Both the position numbers and the translations under genes were made by a program. This document shows, in pieces, positions 6,401 through 16,253 of a stretch of 64,000 nucleotides of DNA. Origin of the DNA: Dokdonella sp041395345 (GTDB taxonomy: Bacteria > Pseudomonadota > Gammaproteobacteria > Xanthomonadales > Rhodanobacteraceae). Where the stretch lies: assembly GCF_041395345.1 (NCBI RefSeq), contig NZ_JAWLAR010000001.1, forward strand, positions 310,001-374,000. Reading direction: 5' to 3'. Each line of letters starts with the position of its first letter. Within the stretch, counting starts at the first letter, position 1. The notes beneath the pieces were generated by a model. It saw nothing but the letters and a program-made list of their open reading frames with translations, did not search any database and was not told where the DNA came from.

Positions 6401-9331
6401 ATGCGCCACTGCCTGCCCGCGCTGGTAGCGAGTCTGTCGGCACTGCTGCTTGCTGGTGGCGTGAAGGCGCAGACCCTGCGCGATTACGACATCGTATACG
6501 TGCGCCAGGCCCGTTTCGGCGACAACCAGAACACGACCTGGCCCGAGGTGTTCCATCCGGCCCGCATGGATCCGGGTGCAGACCTGATGCTGCTGCATCC
6601 GGATGGCAGCGAGGAAGTGCTGGTCGCGGGCGGCAATGGAGGCATTACCGACCCGTTCGTCTCGTTTGATGCGCAGTGGGTCTATTACGCGCAATTCCCG
6701 GACCTGCGTTCGCAGTCGCTCAATCATCAGCGCGGCGACCTTCCCATCAGGGGTGCCGATATCCATCGCATCCATCTGGCCACGCGGCAGACCGAACAGC
6801 TCACCCATGGCGAGTTCACGCCAAACACCGGCGCCGGAAATTGGGACGAGGCCAACCCGCTCGATCCGCCGTCCGGATTCAATCGGCTCGGCTACGGCAT
6901 CCTCAATCTCGGACCCTGCCCGCTGCCCGGGGGACGCATCGCCTTCACCAGCAACCGCAACGGTTTCGAACCACCAAAGGGCTACACCACTCCGACCCTG
7001 CAACTGTTCGTGATGGACGAGGATGGACAGAACGTCACCCAGATCGCGCCGATGAACATTTCGAGTGCGCTGCACCCGACCATCCTGCGCGACGGCCGGC
7101 TGATGTTCTCTTCGCATGAGGATCAGGGCCTGCGCGACCGGCGCATGTGGGGGGTCTGGGCGATCTGGCCGGACGGGCGCAAGTGGGAGCCGGTGCTCAG
7201 TGCATTCCGTGAGGGTCAGGCCTTCCATTTCATGACCCAGCTGTCCGGGGGCGATCTGGTCATCGAGGACTACTACAACCTCAACAACAACGGGTTCGGC
7301 ACGCTGTATCGAACACCGTCCCGACCGCCGGCCGGGCAACCGGCTTTCTTCAGCGCCTACTCCGACGACAATCCGCTGATCGAGCGTACCGTCGGCGGCG
7401 GCTTTCCGTATCCGTACACGATCCCGTTCACCCCACGCGGCGGCCTGGTTTCGCTGGCCCCGTTCACGCACGGCGATGACGAGGCCGCACCGGTCGGCAG
7501 CAACGGACAGCGGGTCGGCAAGTTCACCCATCCGTCCGCCGCGCCGGACGGCAACCTGCTCGTGGTCTGGACACCGGGTCCGGCCAACGATCTCAATCGT
7601 CCAACCCCGATGCCCTATTACGATGCCGGTCTCTATGAAATCGTTGGCGGGAATGTCGTGCAGTCGCCGCAGGATCTGGTGCTGATCAAGAACGATCCGG
7701 CCTGGAACGAAGCCTGGCCGCGCGCGGTGGTGCCGTACAGCCGTATCCATGGTGTCGCCGAGCCGGACGATCTTGCCTGGTTGCCGAATGACGGCGGCGA
7801 GCACCCGATGTTGCCGGCCGGCACGCCCTATGGCCTGGTCGGGAGTTCCAGCCTGTACAAGCGCGAAAGCTTTCCGGCCACGGTGACCCCGTGGTCGAAC
7901 ACCTTCGACGGTCTGGATGCGTTCAATACCAGCGAGAACGGCCAGTCCAGCAACTGGTTCAGCCAGGGCAGCGATGCGGGAAAATATTCCAACAGTGACA
8001 TCTGGGCCGTGCGCATCCTCGCGATGGAGCCGCATAGCCATCGCAGCTACGGTCCGAATGAAGGGCGCCAGTTCAGCAGCCATGCCGATGAGCGCCTGCG
8101 CGTGCTTGGCGAAATTCCGGTGCGCAAGTTCGGTGCGGGCGGGCAACCCGTGCTCGATCTCGAAGGCAATCCCGACACGAGTTTCCTTGCCCGCATTGCC
8201 GCCGATACGCCGTTCACGTTCCAGACCCTGGACCGCAAGGGCATGGTCCTCAACATGGCCCAGACCTGGCACCAGGTCAGGCCCGGCGAGCTGCGCGCCG
8301 ACTGCGGCGGTTGCCATGCGCACAGCCAGATGCCGCTGGCCTTCGGCAGCACCGCGGCCGCACAGACCGGTCATGTGGTCCCCGACCTCGCCACGACCAC
8401 ACCCCTGCTGACACTCGATGCCAGCGGACAACCGGCGCTGCGCGTGGAGAACATCGCACAGGTCAGCGTCGAGTTCCTGCGCGATATCCGGCCCTTGCTG
8501 CAGCAACGCTGTGCCGGCTGCCATCAGGGCGCGAGCCCGCCCGGCAACCTCAATCTGGCAGATACGTCGATGATCGATGGTCTGCCTGGCGACTACCGCA
8601 GATTGGCCGCTGACAGCGCTGCGCAGTTTGGCTACGCGCCGGTGATTTCCAATGGCAGCTGGCGCCAGACCAATGCCAGTCGCTATGTGCGCATGTTCCA
8701 GAGTCGGCGCAGTCTGCTGATCTGGAAACTGTTCGGCGAGCGCCTCGATGGCTGGAGCAATGCCGAGCACCCGACCGAAACCGTTCCGGGCAATCCGGCG
8801 ACCCTGCCTGCCGGCAGCGATGCCAATGAAGCCGATCTTGATTTCACCGGTACCATGATGCCGCCTCCCGGCAGTCCGGTCGTACCCCTGACGGCCGACG
8901 AGAAACTCCTGTTCGTGCGCTGGATCGATCTCGGTGCGCCGATCGATACCGGCAATGCGGATCTGGGCTGGTTTCTCGATGACCTCAGGCCCACCGTAGC
9001 CCTGAGCCTGCCGCGTGCGCGTGCGAATCCGGCGCCGCTGCAGTCAATCCGCTTCGGACTCGCAGACGCCGATTCCGGTGTCGACCTGACCAGCCTCAGT
9101 GTCAGCGCCGACTTCGTCGTCAACGGACGCGCGCCCGGCACCGAACTCGCCGATCTTGCCCAGGCTCAAGGCGATGGCATCTGGAGCATTGCGCTGCTGC
9201 CACCCTTGCAATCGGCATGGGATCGGCATGTCACGGTCAGTGTGCGCGACCAGCAGGGCAACACGACGCGTGTCCGGCGCGCCTTTTTCGTGGGCGCCGA
9301 CGATACGATCTTTCGTGAGGGATTCGACTAG
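6401..9331 (+). CDS. Exported HzsA-related di-heme protein (TolB/PD40-like propeller with cytochrome c motifs)
   Basis: 976 aa. I prefer the ATG at 6401 because GGAG lies 9-12 bases upstream and the residues that follow form a signal peptide (MRHCLPALVASLSALLLAGG); an in-frame ATG at 6386 adds five residues. The N-terminal half has PD40/TolB-like blades ('FTSNRNG', 'MFSSHED'), and the second half two c-type heme sites, CGGCH (about 635-639) and CAGCH (about 704-708, in the context FLRDIRPLLQQRCAGCH). This layout is that of HzsA-related proteins, named after the hydrazine synthase alpha subunit, which are widespread outside anammox bacteria and uncharacterised. It is probably periplasmic or surface-located and redox-active. 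It ends TIFREGFD, the C-terminal tail shared with other exported proteins here. It converges on the next gene with only 14 bp between. Confidence 0.85.
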   Translation: MRHCLPALVASLSALLLAGGVKAQTLRDYDIVYVRQARFGDNQNTTWPEVFHPARMDPGADLMLLHPDGSEEVLVAGGNGGITDPFVSFDAQWVYYAQFPDLRSQSLNHQRGDLPIRGADIHRIHLATRQTEQLTHGEFTPNTGAGNWDEANPLDPPSGFNRLGYGILNLGPCPLPGGRIAFTSNRNGFEPPKGYTTPTLQLFVMDEDGQNVTQIAPMNISSALHPTILRDGRLMFSSHEDQGLRDRRMWGVWAIWPDGRKWEPVLSAFREGQAFHFMTQLSGGDLVIEDYYNLNNNGFGTLYRTPSRPPAGQPAFFSAYSDDNPLIERTVGGGFPYPYTIPFTPRGGLVSLAPFTHGDDEAAPVGSNGQRVGKFTHPSAAPDGNLLVVWTPGPANDLNRPTPMPYYDAGLYEIVGGNVVQSPQDLVLIKNDPAWNEAWPRAVVPYSRIHGVAEPDDLAWLPNDGGEHPMLPAGTPYGLVGSSSLYKRESFPATVTPWSNTFDGLDAFNTSENGQSSNWFSQGSDAGKYSNSDIWAVRILAMEPHSHRSYGPNEGRQFSSHADERLRVLGEIPVRKFGAGGQPVLDLEGNPDTSFLARIAADTPFTFQTLDRKGMVLNMAQTWHQVRPGELRADCGGCHAHSQMPLAFGSTAAAQTGHVVPDLATTTPLLTLDASGQPALRVENIAQVSVEFLRDIRPLLQQRCAGCHQGASPPGNLNLADTSMIDGLPGDYRRLAADSAAQFGYAPVISNGSWRQTNASRYVRMFQSRRSLLIWKLFGERLDGWSNAEHPTETVPGNPATLPAGSDANEADLDFTGTMMPPPGSPVVPLTADEKLLFVRWIDLGAPIDTGNADLGWFLDDLRPTVALSLPRARANPAPLQSIRFGLADADSGVDLTSLSVSADFVVNGRAPGTELADLAQAQGDGIWSIALLPPLQSAWDRHVTVSVRDQQGNTTRVRRAFFVGADDTIFREGFD

Positions 9332-9345
9332 CCTGGACGTTACAT

Positions 9346-10269
9346 CTACTCGGCAATGTATCGCCACGGTTGATCCGGCCCTGCCCTGCGCCAGACCGTG
9401 AAGAACGGAATCGGTGGTCGTTCGCTGCCATCTTCGGCTTTTGCGTTGTGGCGGATGAAACCGACGCTGAGGCCGAGATCACCGGCATCGGAAACGACAA
9501 CACGCTCGTCGGCGGCCCAGTTCAGCGTGCTGCCGCCGGCCGGTTGGCCTGCGCTGACCAAGGTCGCGATCGCCTCGGCACCGAAGACGAAGTCCGCATG
9601 CGCGGGACCACCGAGATTCATCGATTGGGCGGTGCCGAATTCGGCAAACGCCGGACCAAGCCCGATGTCTTGCGCACGATCGGAGAACATGCGCTCGGCG
9701 GCAGCCAGGCCTTGCGCGAGATCGACCGTGGAAACCTCCGTTGTACCGGACCAGGCTTTCGTATCGGGAAGGACGAGCGGGCCGGGCGGCTTCGCATGTG
9801 GCCCCACCGCACGCCGACCGCGCTTGTAGGCAATCACGCGCCAGCCCGAATCCTTGCGTTGCCAGTAGGCCAGGTACTTCAGCGGCACGGTTTCGCCATC
9901 CGCCCTGTGCACGTCCATGAAGCCGAAGGTGTAGCCCTGCATGCCGTTCACGGAGACACCCGCACCGAAAGGCGTCCACTCGATGCGTGAGGACTCGAAG
10001 TCGGGCTGCGCCCTGAATGCCTCCACCACGGCCTGCTTGCCCTTGGCAAAACCCTTGCCTGGCACGGGCATGATCACCTCATCCGCGAACGGTGCGAACA
10101 GGTCGTCGGCCGAACGGCCGGCTGCAGCCCTCTCGGCGAATTCGCGATCCTGTGCGAGCAATCCGTCGGCAAAGGTTGGCGGGCTCATGGAATGCGCCCG
10201 GCTGTTCATGCACAGGCAGGAGATCGCGATGGCAATGATCGGTGCAATGGCAATGGATCCCCTGCGCAT
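9346..10269 (-). CDS. Exported protein with two NTF2-like (SnoaL/DUF4440-type) domains
   Basis: 307 aa from ATG 10269, which begins a signal peptide (MRRGSIAIAPIIAIAIS, cleavage near the following CLC or SRAHS). Two tandem SnoaL-like segments are visible: the first with 'AAAGRSADDLFAPFADEV' and 'YLAYWQRKDSGWRVIAYKRG', the second with 'DYx..VVSDAGDLGLSVGF' and 'FFTVWRRAGPDQPWRYIAE'. The 'W-R-x-x-G-x-W-R-x-I' strand pattern at the end of each is typical of DUF4440. Such domains bind small hydrophobic molecules or act as isomerase/hydrolase folds; no specific role can be inferred. Intact gene, the last one before the indel-rich stretch. Confidence 0.75.
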   Translation of the reverse strand: MRRGSIAIAPIIAIAISCLCMNSRAHSMSPPTFADGLLAQDREFAERAAAGRSADDLFAPFADEVIMPVPGKGFAKGKQAVVEAFRAQPDFESSRIEWTPFGAGVSVNGMQGYTFGFMDVHRADGETVPLKYLAYWQRKDSGWRVIAYKRGRRAVGPHAKPPGPLVLPDTKAWSGTTEVSTVDLAQGLAAAERMFSDRAQDIGLGPAFAEFGTAQSMNLGGPAHADFVFGAEAIATLVSAGQPAGGSTLNWAADERVVVSDAGDLGLSVGFIRHNAKAEDGSERPPIPFFTVWRRAGPDQPWRYIAE

Positions 10270-10380
10270 GTCGGACTCCGCTGTGATGAGACGATGATGG
10301 ATCCCGCGTATTTGCCTGGCCGACTTGAAGTGTCGCAAGTCACTCCTTCAATAAATCTGATCATTCGCCGCAGAGCACAC

Positions 10381-12136
10381 TTATTCGAATCCATTGGCGA
10401 AAATGGTGTCGTCGAACGGGAGTTCGATTGCTCCGAGATCGACCGGGCCGTAGACGTGTTCGGTACCGCCGGCTGGATCGAAGCCATGGGGCGCCGTGGA
10501 AGTCCGTGGCGGGTGCCTTTTGAAGCCGACGCACAAATGTCGATGGCAGGCGATGTCGGTGGATGGCGCTTAGCCCCCATTCAGGTTCGACGCCTACGCG
10601 CGGCGTGGAGTTGGGGTGAAGGCCAGCCTACGCATCATCGACCAGCAGGCAGCGCCGCCATGACGTTGCCGGTGCTGAACCTGATCGACGAAATCGGGCT
10701 CATAGACAATCGACCCGGTCAGGTTCAACGGCGAGGCAAAATGCGCAAGCACATAGCTGCTACCCTGAGCCTTTCGGTGTTGCCGGAAACGGTGGACCAT
10801 GCGATCCGGTTCTCGCTTGGAAGAATTCCTCCAGATTTTGAGAAGACCAACTCGGGTCACGTTGTTTCGGGTGATGAGGATCCTTCGACGATGCCGTAGT
10901 CCGCCGAGCGCACAGCAGGCCACAGCAGCACATCGGCTTCGTTGTCGACAATCGCGGTTCGGCTCACGTTGAGACTCGGACTGCCCGGGCTTCGTGACCG
11001 ACTCGATGACACTGCCAGGGCCTGTCGAGCCGTCCGTGAATGGGGCGATGTTGCCGATCACGGCCGAACATGCTTCGAAACCCACGTCGGGAAGGCGCAG
11101 CGCTCGTGGCCGTCCAGTGGACGCATCGCCAAGTCCACGTCTCCTGCGATGTAAACGGCCGCGCCGCGCGACGCCTCATTGCCGACAAAGACGCTCGTCA
11201 GCAGATTGACGGCGGTGCGACTGCCCGGCCACCCTGACCCTCGATCCCGCCGCCGGTAATCGAGGCCCCGTTGCCGGCCAGCCAGAACGGCGCGCTTGCG
11301 TCGCCCTGTATCGTCAGCGGCGAGTTCCTGATGGCAAAGATCCCGCCGCCACGCTGCGCCTGATTCTCGAACAGGCCGGTCACGCTGCCCGGAACAACGA
11401 TCGAATCCAGAACGCAACTCTTGTGCAGATAGACGCTGCCACCGGTCTCCATCGCCGTGTTTTGCGCGACCACGCCGCCATCGATGTACACCGACGCATA
11501 GTCGTAGCAGATGCTGCCATCACTCAGCTGCGCACTGTTGTTGGCAATGCGTGAATCGGAGAGGATCTGCAGCGTTGGTCGGTTGTTGGAGTTCCAGCCG
11601 GCGATCAATACGCCGCCGCCGTTGCCGGATTCGTTGTTTATGAAAGTCTCATCATCCAGAACCACGAACACCTTGCCGAGAATGAGGAGACCGCCACCGC
11701 CAAGCGCCGAGCTGCCGCCAGCCGGGGTGCCTCCGCGCACCGTAATGCGCCTGAGCGTAACCAGGTGGATCGGTGAGCGCCGGGCGCAGCCTCGATTGCA
11801 AGCGCCGTCCCATTGACCCCTCCGCTCGCGTCGATGATCGAACGCTGACCGGCGCTCGGGGTCGAGTCACTGCAACCGGCATAGCCCCCGCGAATCGAGA
11901 TATTGGCGGCGCTGGCATCGAGTTCGCTTCTATCCGGCACGGAAAAAGTCTGAGCGCGCAGGCGTAATCTCGTGCGGGCTGGGTACGCCGGTCAGGCCAT
12001 CTACCACGAAAGCCAAGTCGCTGTAGTCGCAGCCCGTGCTGCTGACCGTAAGGGTTAACGCATGGGCCGATGTCGAACACGGTTGTATGCAACGAGAAGG
12101 AAAAGTCGGGCTGAGAGTCTCTGTTTCGCTTAGGCA
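10381..12136 (-). CDS. Exported beta-helix (choice-of-anchor-Q-like) protein, frame-disrupted
   Basis: The minus strand encodes a recognisable parallel beta-helix protein spread over several frames. N-terminal 'LTLTVSSTGCDYSDLAF' (near 12050), then 'ISIRGGYAGCSD', 'ALGGGGLLILGK', 'NNESGNGGGVLIAGW', 'IYxDGGVVAQNTA', 'GGGIFAIRNSPLTIQG' (11.2-11.7 kb, one long intact piece at 11198-11740) and 'VFVGNEASRGAAVYIAGD'. The last piece reads VDLGAIE and then DDTIFANGFE, stop at 10381-10383, so the C-terminal tail of the family is preserved. At least four frame changes lie between. The start is uncertain (12.05-12.14 kb) because the signal peptide region is itself disrupted. Either a decaying gene or, more likely given the neighbours, sequence error. 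Confidence 0.65.
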
Positions 12137-12675
12137 TGGGGATCACCGGTCGTTGGCGCCGCAACAGGCAGGGCTGAATTGACATACGCAATAAACCGAC
12201 CAGTCTTGCCAGGAATTCTTTCGCGGCGGCAGACAAAGCTGGCTACGTGAATCCGTCGAAAAATCCCTCCAACTCGAGAGACACGAATCAATCGGCCAGC
12301 AGGTCGAGTGCGGCATCATTCCGAATCGTTGGATAGCGTCGTGTCGCCAAGCGCGATTCGATGCCCTCCTGGATCGGTGGGCTCGTGGATATCGAGTACG
12401 CAGACCGATTGACCGCGCGCACCTGTCAGTGAATGCACATTCACGGCAGACGAGTTCAATGTCGGCACCACCGTTGCCGACGCGCGGGTGGCCGACACGC
12501 GCCAGGATCGTCGAATCTGGCGAGGTAGTTGCGTTGACGACAGGCCAGAGCGGCGTTGTCGTGCCGCGCAACATCAAAGGTGCGCAGCCCTTCCCGTATA
12601 CGCCAGCGTCTTCGCGCGACTCGTTGTTGTGAATGTTTGGTATAGACTGGATTGCGAATCGCAGAGGATTCCTTC
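12137..12675. other. Region without an assignable gene
   Basis: It lies upstream of the sigma factor gene. Short minus-strand pieces (for example 'NNESREDAGVYGKGC' near 12.6 kb) are faintly beta-helix-like, but nothing can be joined into a gene. It should contain the promoter of the sigma/kinase operon; none was convincing. Confidence 0.4.
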
Positions 12676-13233
12676 TTGACTGAAATTACCGAACTGCTGA
12701 GGGCGCAGGAAGGAAGTCAGACACTCGATCTCGGCCCCGTCTTCCAGCAGCTTTATTCCGATCTGAAGCGCATCGCGCTGGCGCGTGTCGGCCAGCTTGC
12801 GTCGACCACCCGGCTGGGGCGACCGAACTGGTCAACGAGGCATTCATCAAGCTCGCCGGCGCAGAAAAGTTGTCGCTGGAAAATCGCCGTCATTTTTTCA
12901 CGTGCGCGGCACTGGCCATGCGCCAGATCCTTGTCGACCAGGCGCGACTGGCGCAGGCTGACAAGCGCAATGCCGGCTTGCAGCAAGTAACACTGGGAGA
13001 CGGTGAGGTGCAGGCCTCTGCAGCAGGCCTGAGCGACCTCGATCTGGCTCTGGACGACCTTGAACGGATCGATCCGGGTGCGTCGGCTGGTCGAACTGCG
13101 CTATTTCGCAGGATTGTCACTGCCAGCCATCGCCCGGAGTTGCAGAAGCGTGTCTGCGCGAACAGTGTCCCGTGACTGGGAGCGCGCTCGCGCGCCTTCC
13201 TCAAAGGTTCGTCTGAGCGCCGATGGACTGTGA
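12676..13233 (+). CDS. ECF-type RNA polymerase sigma factor (Sig-70_X6/TIGR02999-like), frame-disrupted
   Basis: A TTG at 12676 with AGAGGA 8 bases upstream begins 'LTEITELLRAQEG', the usual start of this family. Region 2 reads VFQQLYSDLKRIALARVG and, after a frame change near 12815, ATELVNEAFIKLAG; then 'RRHFFTCAALAMRQILVDQAR'. Region 4 reads 'RLVELRYFAGLSLPAIARS' and 'VSRDWERARAFLK' after another frame change. About 180 aa when joined. The stop (13231-13233) overlaps the start of the kinase gene (13223), so the two are translationally coupled. Family members are paired with TPR-carrying Ser/Thr kinases, as here; targets are unknown. Confidence 0.8.
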
Positions 13234-15923
13234 TCGGCTGCAGCGTTGGCGGGAGGCCGACCGGCTATTCACGATGTGGCTGGAGATCGAGCCCGGGGAC
13301 CGCGCAGACTGGCTGACTCGCCAGAGCATGGAAACCACAATCCTTATTGCGCTCAAGCGACTGATTGCCAACCACGAGGACATCGACGAGGCCGATGGGC
13401 GCGCTTGCCGGACTCGCGGCGGCGGCGGATTGGAGCAGCTGCTCGTGACGGATTGCGAGGCCGTCGCGTGGGCGGTTGGGAGCTGATCGAGGAGATAGGC
13501 CGCGGTGGCATGTCGGTGGTCTATCGCGCGCGTCGCATCGATGCAGACTTCGAACAGGTCGCCGCGGTAAAACTTCTGGTCTCGCTGCTCTCGGCACGCA
13601 CTGGGTCGGGAGCGATTCGAGCGCGAACGACGCGTGCTAGCCACGTTTGCACCATCCGCACATCGCCCGCGCTCATCGATGGCGGTCTGGGGAGGACGGT
13701 ACCCCTATCTGGTCAGCACCACTGGTACCGGCTGCGATCTTGCTACGCATTGTCGCGAACGAGACTGGGTTGGGAACAGCGCGTGGCCCTGATCGTGGAG
13801 ATTTGTGCGGCTGTTGCCCACGCGCATCGAAGACCTCCTCGTGCATCGCGACCTGAAGCCCGGGAACATTCTCGTTTCAGATGAAGGCGTTCCGACTGCT
13901 GGATTTCGGCATTGCCAAGTTGCTGAACGTCGAGGAAGAGGCGACGCACACGGGCTTGCGCGCGATGACGCCAGTACGCCTGCTCCGGAACAGCTGGACG
14001 GTGGACCCATAACCACCGCGACCGACGTCTATGCGCTCGGCGTGATTTGCGGATTGTGTGCCGATCTCCCCGCGTTGCCGAATGACTTGCGCAACATCGT
14101 CGCCATGGCCGCGCGTGTCGAAACCGGGCTCGCCGCTATCCCGATGCGCGCGCCCTCGCCGATGACCTCAGCCGCCTGCGCCCACATCGGGCAATGTCGT
14201 GACAGCGACGCCGGACAGTCTTGGCTTCCGAATGCGATCATTCCTGCGCCGCCGCCCGCGGCCGATTGCTGCGGCGGCATCTGCCATCCCCTGCTTGTGC
14301 TCGTTTCCGGACTCGCGGCCACTCAATGGCAGGCGCGTCGGGCTGAAGCGCAGGCTCGCGAGGCGCTTCGGCAGAGTGCACGCGCCGAAACGTGCCGCAT
14401 TTCCTGTTCGACCTGTTTGAGGCTGGCAATCTCGATCGTACCGAGGCGAAGACCCCCGCGTTTCGACATTGGTCGAACGCGGCGCCCGCCTATCCCGGCT
14501 TGATCAAGAGCCCGAGCTGCATGCGGAAATGGCTACTCTCCTTGCGCGTATCGACATCGCCATTGGCCGCCACGAGCGCGCCCCGGCGACTGCTGGAGGA
14601 GGCGATCGCGAGCGCCGAACGGACCACCGACGAAAAGCTGCACGCGCAAGTGGAGCTGGCACAGGCGAACCTGGCCAACGCCACGGGCGATTCGACCAGG
14701 GCGGGGATGCTCTATGAGCGCGCTGAAAACGCGTGAACAGGCCGGTGCATCCGACCCGTCGTTCGCGTCGCAGTGCTTTCAGGTTGGAGCTGCAATGAAG
14801 ATCTCGGCAAGCAAGATGTCGCGCGCCAGCGAAATCAGGCACGAGTTGTCCAATGTGGAAATGAACTACTCTGCCAATCAGCGTGGCGAATTGCTGCTGG
14901 GCCAGGCATTGGTCACGAGGACATCCAGCGTCGACTGGACCTTGCTCCAGGCGAGCGGCCCGAGGAGGTTCGCCGAGCAGCCGACCACGGCCGCCAATGA
15001 GCTGGCCCTTGAAGTCGAGCTTGGCAACGACTTGTTCGCGCTGGGAAATCACGAGCAAGGCATCGCGCATACGCGTCGTTGCGTCGAAATCGCCGATCAG
15101 CTGTATCCCAGGTCTACGCGCTACCGCGCGCGCACCAACAATCTCGGTTCGATGCTGCGTGTGGATGATCAGCTTGGCACAGCAGAGGCCGCCCTTGCGG
15201 TCGCCGAGTCGATCTATCGCGAGCCCAGGGACGAACGAAGTGCAGCGTTTGCGGCGCTGCTTCACAATCGCGGATTGCTTTTGCACGATACGGGAAATTC
15301 AGCGCGCAGTTCCGCCTCTGGTTGAGCAAGCGCTGGCCTGGCCCTGGAACAGTTCGGCGAGAACGATCGTCGCAGTGGCCTTGCCCGGCGCAGCGTGGCT
15401 CTGTTACGGGCTGCCGCCACAGCCGATCCGCAGGCAAATGTGGAGTGGAATCGGGCACGCGAACATGCCTGGGATGCGTTCCGTACCAGAGCAGATAGAT
15501 ACCTTGTTGATCGGTGCGGAGATAGCTCTCGAACTGAATCAACCGCAGGCGAGCACGCCTGCTCGAGGCTGATGCGCTGATCAGGAGTGGCCAATCAGGC
15601 TGTCCAGCCATCAGCGAATTCGCAGGGGATTTTGCTTTGGGGGAACCCTGCAGTCGATGGATGGCCAAGAGAAGCTGGCAAAGGCGTCATTCGATGCGGC
15701 CTCCGCATTGCCCATTCGGAGTCGGGCAATGCCGCTCACAGCCGTGGCAAGTCGAAATGGCCACTGGCGAACACTTTCAGCGCATGGGCAGACCTTCGTC
15801 GGCGAAGACGCACTATCGGGCAGCACTTGATTCACTCCTGGGCTTGGCGCCGACCCGGCGGCCACCAGCGTGGTCGAGTTGAGCAACCGCCTCGCAGCGC
15901 TGGATACGACCAGTGAGCCCTAG
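13223..15923 (+). CDS. Serine/threonine protein kinase with C-terminal TPR region, frame-disrupted
   Basis: Begins MDCDRLQRWREADRLF, overlapping the sigma factor stop. Kinase motifs are present across frames: glycine loop EEIGRGGMSVVY (about 13.5 kb), VAAVKLL with the ATP lysine, VHRDLKPGNILVS (about 13.84 kb) and LLDFGIAKLLN (about 13.9 kb), then APEQLDGGPITTATDVYALGV. After a juxtamembrane stretch with a hydrophobic segment (about 14.27-14.33 kb) come TPR-like helices, for example 'RRLLEEAIASAERTTDEKLHAQ'. The last readable piece ends SNRLAALDTTSEP at 15923. Roughly 900 aa if intact. At least eight frame changes. The sigma/kinase pairing suggests phosphorylation-controlled sigma activity, which is an inference. 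Confidence 0.8.
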
Positions 15924-16253
15924 CAGATGGGTCAATTTCTGCCCGCAGGAGCTGATCCTGCACCACCCGTCCGGTGTGCAGCGCGGCGGAGTCTGGCGGG
16001 TCAGGATCGGCGAATCGCGACAGGCGTATCGCCAGGCCGCCGATGGTTTCCGACTGCCTTCCAGCTTCAAGGAAATCATGTTGCAAGCCTGACACGTGCC
16101 GTCCGTCGCGAATACAGCGGGACATGGATCATGCAAGGGCGGTCATCCACCGGACGGCCACACACATCGTCTCCGTGGACAAGACTGGCTTCCGCGGTGC
16201 TCAGTTCCTCGATCGACCCAACCTTCGGAACATGGTCAATTCGTCCGATCAGG
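15924..16253. other. Region between kinase and permease genes; one doubtful small reading frame
   Basis: On the minus strand a 61-residue frame (16261 down to 16076) starts with an ATG that overlaps the permease stop codon by a few bases, so it could be a translationally coupled small gene, but it has no recognisable family and lies in the indel-rich stretch. Nothing else supportable. Confidence 0.3.

Noticed and set aside
5879..8770. 963-codon open frame on the minus strand
   Set aside because: Antisense to the HzsA-related gene, which has a signal peptide and heme motifs. The opposite frame has none and crosses into the diguanylate cyclase start region.
6401..9331. True hydrazine synthase (anammox)
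   Set aside because: No beta/gamma subunits or hydrazine dehydrogenase, and the genomic background is gammaproteobacterial. The protein only shares the HzsA-like layout.
10192..10899. 235-codon plus-strand open frame
   Set aside because: It overlaps antisense the end of the beta-helix gene, whose tail VDLGAIE...TIFANGFE is meaningful on the minus strand, and has no recognisable features of its own.
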